Below, one piece after another: positions 6,346-11,801 of a DNA stretch of 11,801 nucleotides (position 1 is its first letter; each line of letters opens with the position of its first letter). Origin of the DNA: Chitinophagaceae bacterium (GTDB lineage Bacteria; Bacteroidota; Bacteroidia; Chitinophagales; Chitinophagaceae); contig JAEUVI010000181.1 of the NCBI GenBank assembly GCA_016787105.1, positions 1 through 11,801 on the forward strand. Reading direction: 5' to 3'. The notes under the pieces are model-generated. The model had not been told where the DNA came from. It worked only from the letters and a program-made list of their open reading frames with translations, and did not search any database. Position numbers and translations under genes: made by a program.

Positions 6346-7322
6346 GCGTTTGTTTTTATTGCTGTTTTTTCAAAATACCATTGTGTCAGTTCTTTCATGC
6401 CTTGTTCCAGGCTAACGGTCGGCGTAAAATTCAAGAGCTTTTTTGCTTTTGAAATATCGGCCAGTCTTCTGCTTACAGGATTGATAGAATTTTCTTCCCT
6501 GAATTCAGGCTCCAACGTTGAATTATTCACTTTTAATAAGACATCCAGTAATTGTTTCAGGCTTGTTTCTTCGCAATTACCGATATTGAATGCTTCATCT
6601 GTAACATCTGATTGTAATGCAGCAATATTTGCTTTCGCAATATCTTTTACATACACAAAGTCCATAGTTGTGGAGCCGTCACCGTAAATCAATGGGTTTC
6701 TTCCATCGCGGATGCAATCCAGCCATTTTATCATTACTTCCGTATATTTTCCATCGGTATCCATGCGCGGCCCATAAGCGTTAAAATATCTCAGTGCTGC
6801 GTAATCCAATCCATACATGAATTTAAAACTCCTGAATAATTGCTCTCCCCACATTTTGGCAGCGCCATAAAATGTCTGGTTATTATAAGGATTATCTGTT
6901 TCCGGTGTTGGAAAATGCTGTGCCAGTCCATATACAGAAGCACTTGAACTATAGATTACTTTTTTCACCTTATGCTTTACACTCAACTGCGCTACATCAA
7001 ATGTTGATTTCAGCATTACATCAAAGCCATCCTGTGGATTGGCAGCACAGGCATTGATACGCAATGCGGCCATATGAAAAATATAGTCGGTACCGGCAAT
7101 CAGCGAGTCCATTTTCGCTGTATCGCGGATATCGCCTTCGTGAAATTCTACCAGTGGGTTATTGATAAAATTCTTCATATTGGCTTTACTGCCACGAATA
7201 AAATTATCAATGATGATTATTTTTTTTGGTTGTAGCTGAATTAGTTCTTCCACTACATACGATCCGATGAAACCGGCACCACCGGTAACGAAAATAACAC
7301 TGTCTTTTACTTTATTGTGCAT
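6342..7322 (-). CDS. NAD-dependent sugar epimerase/dehydratase (extended SDR)
   Basis: This 326-residue protein is an extended short-chain dehydrogenase acting on a nucleotide sugar. It shows the NAD-binding GGAGFIG (14-20; GxxGxxG), an acidic residue at the end of strand two (D39), GDIRD (63-67) for the adenine site, HMAALR (83-88), SSSASVYG (125-132) with the catalytic serine, and YGAAK (152-156) giving the catalytic Tyr152 and Lys156. It resembles UDP-hexose 4-epimerases and related 4,6-dehydratases; I cannot tell which reaction it catalyses. Arn-type decarboxylation of UDP-glucuronate is a third possibility, but I do not see ArnA-like signature residues. It overlaps the four-helix membrane gene upstream by 11 bases and the aminotransferase downstream by 4, so it is translated as part of the sugar operon. 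Confidence 0.92.
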   Translation of the reverse strand: MHNKVKDSVIFVTGGAGFIGSYVVEELIQLQPKKIIIIDNFIRGSKANMKNFINNPLVEFHEGDIRDTAKMDSLIAGTDYIFHMAALRINACAANPQDGFDVMLKSTFDVAQLSVKHKVKKVIYSSSASVYGLAQHFPTPETDNPYNNQTFYGAAKMWGEQLFRSFKFMYGLDYAALRYFNAYGPRMDTDGKYTEVMIKWLDCIRDGRNPLIYGDGSTTMDFVYVKDIAKANIAALQSDVTDEAFNIGNCEETSLKQLLDVLLKVNNSTLEPEFREENSINPVSRRLADISKAKKLLNFTPTVSLEQGMKELTQWYFEKTAIKTNA

Positions 7323-7683
7323 GTTGGGTACTGTTTAAACTTAATAAAAGTATACCTGATAATATCAATGCGAATCCAATGAAGGATACAAAATTAACCT
7401 TGTCTTTGAAAATATAATAACCGGCTATTACTGTTAATACGAAATTGATTCCTGCAGAAACCGGGATTACAAAGGTGAAATTGGCTGATGATAATGCTTT
7501 AAAAATAACAAGCGCCGAAACAAATATCAATGCGAATGCGCCGATGACCTGTATATCCAGCAGGAAATTAAACCATTGGCTGAAATCGTTCAATGATTTT
7601 CCTTTCAGCTTCCATTTTATCATAGCAGCGCCGGATACATTGAGTATCGCGTACAACAAACAATATGCAACCGCTTTGGTCAT
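7312..7683 (-). CDS. Four-helix EamA/SMR-like membrane protein, ArnE/ArnF-like flippase candidate
   Basis: This 123-residue protein is almost all membrane: helices at about residues 3-22, 44-63, 68-91 and 96-116. It has the size and helix count of half-size EamA/SMR proteins, which include ArnE and ArnF, the pair that flips undecaprenyl-phosphate-Ara4N in enterobacteria. Such proteins work as dimers; only one copy is present here, so it would have to form a homodimer or find a partner elsewhere. The gene directly follows the membrane glycosyltransferase with an ATGA overlap, the arrangement expected if it flips the lipid-linked sugar that the glycosyltransferase makes. A lysine-rich loop (22-29, KWKLKGKS) lies between helices one and two. 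Family call is good; flippase function is inferred from context. Confidence 0.8.
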   Translation of the reverse strand: MTKAVAYCLLYAILNVSGAAMIKWKLKGKSLNDFSQWFNFLLDIQVIGAFALIFVSALVIFKALSSANFTFVIPVSAGINFVLTVIAGYYIFKDKVNFVSFIGFALILSGILLLSLNSTQHAQ

Positions 7684-8633
7684 GATTTCTTTTCCAGTTC
7701 AATTATTTTATCAATAATATATACAGGCCTTTTACGGCTTGCATCCAATGTGCGCCAGAGGTATTCTGCTATAATGCCTAAGGAAATATTGGTAATGCCA
7801 AACCCAATTGTAAGAATGGAAACAAGTGCCGGCCAACCGGAACTAAGATCTCCCCATATCAATTCACGAAGTACAATATATATAGTCCAGAGTATTCCTA
7901 TAAAAAACATTGAGATGCCAACAATAGTAACGAAACGTATAGGGGCATAAGAGAAAGCAACAAAAGAATCCACAAAGAGTTTTATTTTCTTTGCCATTGT
8001 CCATTTGCTGACTCCTGTTTTGCGTTCTCTTTTTTTGTAGGAAATAGATGCTTGTTTAAAGCCCATCCCTAGAATCTGCAGGAATATAGATGAATTCGCT
8101 TCCACATTCAGGTTTACAGCTTCTGCCACTTTGCTGTTAAACATTACGATATCAAATCCTTTTTCCGGAAAATTTTTAAACGCAAATTTTTGCATTAAGT
8201 AAGCATAGGAACGTGAAAACATTCTCTCCGCAAAAGAAACCTTTGTGCTTTCGCGGTGTGCCCAGATAATGTCATTTCCTTCCTGCATTTTATCTTTCAT
8301 CGCAAGTATCAGTTCGAGAGGATCCTGCAGGTCGGCATAGTTGAAACAGATGTATTCTCCGGTAGCATGCGATATGCCGGCACGTAATGCCGCATGTGAG
8401 CCAAAGTTTCTTGACAGGTTTATAATTTTTCCCGTGTAAGACTTATGATTCATTTCTGATAAGCGCTGTACTGAATTGTCTGAAGAACCATCATTAATAA
8501 AAATAACTTCCGCATTAAAACTATTGTGCGTAGCAAAAAAGTCATTCAGACTGTCTACCAGGAATGGAATACCCTCATACTCGTTATATATGGGTATGAG
8601 GACTGTAACGGTATTTGATTTATGCTCAGGCAT
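7680..8633 (-). CDS. Family 2 polyprenyl-phosphate glycosyltransferase (ArnC/GtrB/DPM1-like)
   Basis: This 317-residue protein pairs a cytoplasmic GT-A domain with two C-terminal membrane helices (about 233-255 and 268-291), the layout of enzymes that move a sugar from a nucleotide to polyprenyl phosphate. Visible motifs are VLIPIYNEYEG (11-21), FINDGSSDNS (45-54), SRNFGSHAALRAG (74-86), ADLQDPLE (100-107) and the acceptor-site block RKTGVSKW (204-211). The usual DADLQDP has become YADLQDP: Tyr99 replaces the first Asp of the metal-binding DxD, while D101 and D104 remain. It starts 2 bases after the formyltransferase stop and overlaps the ArnE/F-like gene by 4 bases. In context it probably loads the formylated or acylated amino sugar on undecaprenyl phosphate at the inner face of the membrane. 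Confidence 0.9.
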   Translation of the reverse strand: MPEHKSNTVTVLIPIYNEYEGIPFLVDSLNDFFATHNSFNAEVIFINDGSSDNSVQRLSEMNHKSYTGKIINLSRNFGSHAALRAGISHATGEYICFNYADLQDPLELILAMKDKMQEGNDIIWAHRESTKVSFAERMFSRSYAYLMQKFAFKNFPEKGFDIVMFNSKVAEAVNLNVEANSSIFLQILGMGFKQASISYKKRERKTGVSKWTMAKKIKLFVDSFVAFSYAPIRFVTIVGISMFFIGILWTIYIVLRELIWGDLSSGWPALVSILTIGFGITNISLGIIAEYLWRTLDASRKRPVYIIDKIIELEKKS

Positions 8634-8635
8634 GC

Positions 8636-9577
8636 TTACTGGTATTTGAAGCGTAATCGTATACTTTTAATAAGTTCTGTCGGCGGCATTACTTTCCCAT
8701 TGTGCTCTATTTCCTGCAGTTCAAGAAAGCCTTCTTTGCAAGCTACCAATACACTGTTTTTATTTTTCTGAATCGCTATCACATGTCCCGGCATTGCCAG
8801 GTATCTTTCCTGCGGTATTACCAACGCCGCTTTCCAGATAATTATTTTTTCTCCGTTTAAATAACTGAACGCTCCTTTATACGGATGTGAAGACGCTCGT
8901 ACCAGCCTGTATACATTTTCTGCAGTATCGTGCCAGTTTAGCTGGCTATCTTCCGGCAGACGTGGATAACACCTCAGCCCGTACACAGTCCCTTTGAGGT
9001 CATAAGCACCGGGATTAGCCAGTACTTTTTTTACAGCTTCTTCATACAAAAACGGAGCGTCATGCTCAGCCTGTTTTAATACTTCCGATATGTATGAGTC
9101 GTGATTTATCAAAATAGTTTTCCGTGAAATGATATCGCCTGCATCCAGTTCCGGATCCATTTTGTGAATATTGCCGTTGATATAGGTTTCACCTTTGATA
9201 ATCGTCCAATTTACAGTAGCATTCCCTTTATAGTCCGGTAAATTACCCAGGTGAAAATTAAGTATGCCGCATTCAAACAAGTCAAGAAAACTTTTTGCGA
9301 TTGTATATTTCCAGTTGGCACTGATAGCTGCTCTTATTTTATTTTCCTTTATAATTTTAATAAGCTCTTCATTATTTACTGATTTGGTCATGAAGAATGC
9401 AGCACCTATTTTACCAGCTAATGCTTCAAAGTCTGTATGTTTAATGTCATATTCTTCATAAGCTTCTTCGGTTACGATTGCCTTAAATGAAAATCCTTGT
9501 TCAGCCAGGTGCCTGATACCGTCGTATAAATAGCGGGAGCGGCCAATAGCTACAAGGTTTGTTTGTTGTATACTCAT
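8636..9577 (-). CDS. Sugar N-formyltransferase (ArnA N-domain/Fmt-like)
   Basis: This 313-residue protein has the two-domain form of methionyl-tRNA formyltransferase and its sugar-specific relatives (ArnA N-terminal domain, VioF and Qui3N/Fuc3N formyltransferases). The catalytic triad is intact: N107 and H109 in LNFHLGNLPDYKG (106-118) and D145 in LDAGD (144-148); the N-to-D spacing of 38 equals that of ArnA (102 to 140). A C-terminal Fmt-like beta domain follows from about 205 (SHPYKGAFSYL at 230-240). It should use N10-formyl-tetrahydrofolate to formylate the amine of a nucleotide sugar. The genomic setting among sugar genes, plus the N-terminal RSRYLYDGI sequence, argue against housekeeping Fmt. 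Its ATG overlaps the stop of the unknown gene upstream by four bases. Confidence 0.9.
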   Translation of the reverse strand: MSIQQTNLVAIGRSRYLYDGIRHLAEQGFSFKAIVTEEAYEEYDIKHTDFEALAGKIGAAFFMTKSVNNEELIKIIKENKIRAAISANWKYTIAKSFLDLFECGILNFHLGNLPDYKGNATVNWTIIKGETYINGNIHKMDPELDAGDIISRKTILINHDSYISEVLKQAEHDAPFLYEEAVKKVLANPGAYDLKGTVYGLRCYPRLPEDSQLNWHDTAENVYRLVRASSHPYKGAFSYLNGEKIIIWKAALVIPQERYLAMPGHVIAIQKNKNSVLVACKEGFLELQEIEHNGKVMPPTELIKSIRLRFKYQ

Positions 9578-10608
9578 ATTTGTTCCAGTATCGGAATGTT
9601 TTTATGCGAATGATTTCCTGTTATTAATGCTTCCGCGCATTTCAACCCGCCAGCCTGCAATCGTATTATTGGATCGTTTCCGATAGCAGATGGCAATATA
9701 CCCATATGACCACTATGCACATGAGCGGGGAAATACCTGATTTTCATTTTATCCATTGAATTTTCGTCAGCATGACCGGCATAGCGCAATATCAATGGAT
9801 CTGCAAATTGACTTTTTAGCTGTTGTATTGATATTGGTGAGTTATCTCCAATCCATGTTTGATCAAAAGGATAAGCAGTAAAAATAACCGCCTCTGCATC
9901 TTTGTAGGCAGCAGGGATTTTTATTTCAGGAAAACCACCAATCCAGTCAATGTTTGCTAAGTCGTACTTTGACTTGTTTTCGTCTTTATCAATTACCGCA
10001 AGGCCATCACATATTTTTGAAACAACCTTTGCGATAAAGGGGCCAAAGTCATTATTACAGAGTAAAACAAATTTGTTTTTATAGGGGCAAATGCCCGAAT
10101 CAAAAATTTGTTTTACAGCCATATCGCCGAGGTAATTAAATACGTCTACGTCGGGGTGCCGCTCATTGGTAGCGCCTATACGGAAACCTCTTTTACGGAT
10201 ATAATCAATGTCCATATCCGCATCGCGCCATTCCCATGCTTCATACATCAGCGGGATTACCATACTATCTTTTGCATGACGCAGTTTGTCTTCGCTCAGC
10301 GGCCGCAGGTGGCCTGAATTGGTAATAACATCTGCTTGTGCTATAATCTCAGGGGTAATGGTATCAATCAGCGTGATATCAAGCGCGCCATCTTTATAGT
10401 GTGCAGCTAATTTTCTTGTATTGGTAAATATATCTTCTATTGTACCGTAGCGTGTTGTTTTTGAATAAGCAAAAACTTTAGCTCCTGCCAATGCTGCCAA
10501 TATAGGTGTAACAACGTATGCACCGGAAGCAGCCTCAGTGAGTACTGTTTTTCCTTTGAGGTTTAATTCAAGGGCTTCAACACGTTTTATCAATTTATCT
10601 ATCAACAT
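9574..10608 (-). CDS. Unrecognised protein of the amino-sugar operon, with Rossmann-like segments
   Basis: I do not recognise this 344-residue protein. It is soluble, without signal peptide or membrane helix. Residues 19-49 (GKTVLTEAASGAYVVTPILA, then AGAKVFAYS) read as a strand-turn-helix-strand like the start of a Rossmann domain, and 88-100 (IIAQADVITNSGH) resembles the second half of such a fold in 2-hydroxyacid dehydrogenases, SAH hydrolase or FolD. A second alpha/beta unit begins at 179 (KFVLLCNNDFGPFIAK). The C-terminus carries a histidine cluster, PAHVHSGHMG (294-303), and GGLKCAEALITGN (320-332). It lies 2 bases after the aminotransferase and overlaps the formyltransferase by 4, so it is surely part of the pathway. 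It could be an NAD(P)-dependent step, a sugar-modifying enzyme or a helper of formylation; none is shown by the sequence. Confidence 0.85.
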   Translation of the reverse strand: MLIDKLIKRVEALELNLKGKTVLTEAASGAYVVTPILAALAGAKVFAYSKTTRYGTIEDIFTNTRKLAAHYKDGALDITLIDTITPEIIAQADVITNSGHLRPLSEDKLRHAKDSMVIPLMYEAWEWRDADMDIDYIRKRGFRIGATNERHPDVDVFNYLGDMAVKQIFDSGICPYKNKFVLLCNNDFGPFIAKVVSKICDGLAVIDKDENKSKYDLANIDWIGGFPEIKIPAAYKDAEAVIFTAYPFDQTWIGDNSPISIQQLKSQFADPLILRYAGHADENSMDKMKIRYFPAHVHSGHMGILPSAIGNDPIIRLQAGGLKCAEALITGNHSHKNIPILEQI

Positions 10609-10610
10609 AA

Positions 10611-11711
10611 TTAATAACTGTTCAGCGCTTCTATTACGTGACTAACTTCTGCATCTGTTAATTCTGCATACATGGGTAATGAAACACAATTTTCCGCGAG
10701 ATATTCCGAATTAGGGAAATCTCCTTTTTTATATCCTAAATGTGCATATGCTTTTTGTAAATGACAAGGCACAGGGTAGTGATAGGCTGCATTGATGTTT
10801 TTGCTATCCAGGTGTTTTACAAATTTTTCTTTATTATCTGTGGTAACAACGAATAAATGATAAACGGAATCTGCCCAGGTGGGCTGTGCCTGCATCTTTA
10901 TTTTAGGGTTTTTTACTTCAGACTGGTAGCGTTTTGCAATAGCCCTTCTGCGGTTATTCCAATCGTTAAGGTATTTTAATTTTATACTGAGTGACGCAGC
11001 TTCCAGGCCGCCCATACGATAGTTATATCCTATTTCATCATGGTAATATCTTACCATTGACCCGTGATTGCGCAGGCTATGCAGGTGTTTTGTGTACTCA
11101 TCACTATTGGTTGTGATGCCACCCGCTTCGCCACATGCTCCTAAGTTTTTACCGGGATAAAAACTAAAGCAGGCCATTTCACCAAAACTGCCGATTGGTT
11201 TGTTTTTATAATAAGCACCCTGTGCCTGTGCCGCATCTTCAATAAATTTCAGGTTATGCTTTTTGCAAATAGCCGCTACAGCATCTATATCAAAAGGCTG
11301 ACCATATAAATGAACACCAATAATCGCTTTTGTTTTCGGTGTAATCTTTTCTTCAATCTTGGTTATATCTATTTCCCATGTATCTGCGGTACAATCAACA
11401 TATACCGGTGTCGCTCCTGCATGGCTTACGCCCCATGCTGTTGCGATAAATGTATTAGCAGGAATAATTACTTCGTCGCCTGCACCAATGCCCAACGCAA
11501 GCATAGCAAGGTGAAGTGCCGTAGTTCCATTGCTAACGCCAATAGTATGTTTAACATTACAGAAAGTTGAAAATGCTTTTTCAAACTCTTCTACAAAAGG
11601 GCCGCCACTGAAAGCGGTTTTTTCATATACTTTTTCAAAAGCTTCAAATACTTCTTTTTTGATTTGCTGATGCTGACCTTTGAGATCAAGACAGTTGATT
11701 TTTTTTTCCAT
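10611..11711 (-). CDS. DegT/DnrJ/EryC1/StrS sugar aminotransferase, FdtB/QdtB-like
   Basis: This 366-residue PLP enzyme closely follows the FdtB/QdtB type, which makes dTDP-3-amino-3,6-dideoxyhexoses from a 3-keto sugar. Motifs: NCLDLKGQ (6-13), SNGTTALHLAM (60-70), FIEDAAQAQGA (156-166) with D159 for the PLP ring, and FSFYPGKNLGACGEAGG (182-198) with K188 as the Schiff-base lysine. The gene follows a hexapeptide acyltransferase by 23 bases, and aminotransferase plus hexapeptide acyltransferase is the usual pairing in Fuc3NAc and Qui3NAc synthesis. The 3,4-ketoisomerase (FdtA/QdtA) and dTDP-glucose synthesis genes would be expected beyond the right edge. Sugar specificity is an inference; the family is certain. 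The next gene starts 2 bases after its stop. Confidence 0.92.
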   Translation of the reverse strand: MEKKINCLDLKGQHQQIKKEVFEAFEKVYEKTAFSGGPFVEEFEKAFSTFCNVKHTIGVSNGTTALHLAMLALGIGAGDEVIIPANTFIATAWGVSHAGATPVYVDCTADTWEIDITKIEEKITPKTKAIIGVHLYGQPFDIDAVAAICKKHNLKFIEDAAQAQGAYYKNKPIGSFGEMACFSFYPGKNLGACGEAGGITTNSDEYTKHLHSLRNHGSMVRYYHDEIGYNYRMGGLEAASLSIKLKYLNDWNNRRRAIAKRYQSEVKNPKIKMQAQPTWADSVYHLFVVTTDNKEKFVKHLDSKNINAAYHYPVPCHLQKAYAHLGYKKGDFPNSEYLAENCVSLPMYAELTDAEVSHVIEALNSY

Positions 11712-11734
11712 GTAAAATTTTCTTCAGTAAATGA

Positions 11735-11801
11735 CTATAAGGTTTTAATTATTTTGGCGGGGTTGCCTGCTACTACTGTATTTGGCGGAACATTTTTTGT
11801 A
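11735..11801 (-). CDS. Hexapeptide-repeat acyltransferase (C-terminal fragment)
   Basis: Only the last 21 complete codons lie in the window; the gene enters from the right edge and ends with TAG at 11737-11735. They read TKNVPPNTVVAGNPAKIIKTL. The segment VPPNTVVAGNPAKII is the classic end of left-handed beta-helix acyltransferases such as sugar O- and N-acetyltransferases of the FdtC/QdtC, PglD and Maa type. Next to an FdtB-like aminotransferase it most likely N-acetylates or otherwise acylates the new amino group, using acyl-CoA. Donor and sugar cannot be seen. The 23-base gap to the aminotransferase start holds no terminator, so the two are cotranscribed. Confidence 0.85.
   Translation of the reverse strand, partial: TKNVPPNTVVAGNPAKIIKTL

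Noticed and set aside
6262..6687. A 141-codon open frame on the plus strand within the epimerase/aminotransferase region
   Set aside because: Antisense to two well-supported overlapping genes; the translation has no domain features.
6342..7322. Calling the SDR an ArnA-type UDP-glucuronate decarboxylase
   Set aside because: The motifs fit general epimerase/dehydratase SDRs; I could not see ArnA-specific active-site residues, so only the broad family is given.
9631..10608. Assignment of the 344-residue protein as FolD (methylene-THF dehydrogenase) that feeds the formyltransferase
   Set aside because: The resemblance is limited to a generic Rossmann-like pattern; the FolD folate-site motifs are not visible. 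Kept as unknown.

Overview
The window looks like chromosomal DNA of a Bacteroidota bacterium, most plausibly near the Chitinophagaceae. The grounds are moderate-to-low GC, tandem DUF1573 proteins with signal peptides, a fused alpha/beta 2-oxoacid dehydrogenase E1, two matches to the Bacteroidota -7 promoter motif TAnnTTTG, and little sign of Shine-Dalgarno sequences. The family-level placement is an inference. I see no RNA genes, insertion sequences, CRISPR arrays or prophage genes.

Left part (1-5121). Two adjacent DUF1573 genes run leftwards; the downstream one is cut by the window edge. A 128-base divergent promoter region separates them from a 797-residue fused E1 enzyme running rightwards. 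Next come a dodecin-like protein lacking the classical flavin-contact residues, a compact intrinsic terminator, then a TRIC/UPF0126 membrane protein and a PhzF-family isomerase that overlap by four bases. A perfect 13-bp hairpin at 5149-5179 ends this block and also ends the operon converging from the right.

Right part (5203-11801). A single leftward operon of at least eight genes is packed so tightly that neighbours overlap by 4 or 11 bases or sit 2 bases apart; only the first junction has a gap (23 bases). In transcription order it encodes: a hexapeptide acyltransferase (C-terminus only), an FdtB/QdtB-like sugar aminotransferase, an unrecognised 344-residue protein with Rossmann-like segments, an ArnA/Fmt-type sugar N-formyltransferase, an ArnC/GtrB-type membrane glycosyltransferase, an ArnE/F-like four-helix membrane protein, an NAD-dependent sugar epimerase/dehydratase, and a second sugar aminotransferase.

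Taken together the operon probably makes one or more nucleotide-linked amino sugars, N-acylates or N-formylates them, loads a sugar on a polyprenyl-phosphate carrier and flips it across the inner membrane for transfer to LPS, polysaccharide or protein. The parts resemble the Arn (Ara4N) pathway rearranged with Fdt/Qdt-type genes. The 344-residue protein, translationally coupled to the formyltransferase, is the best candidate for an undescribed component.
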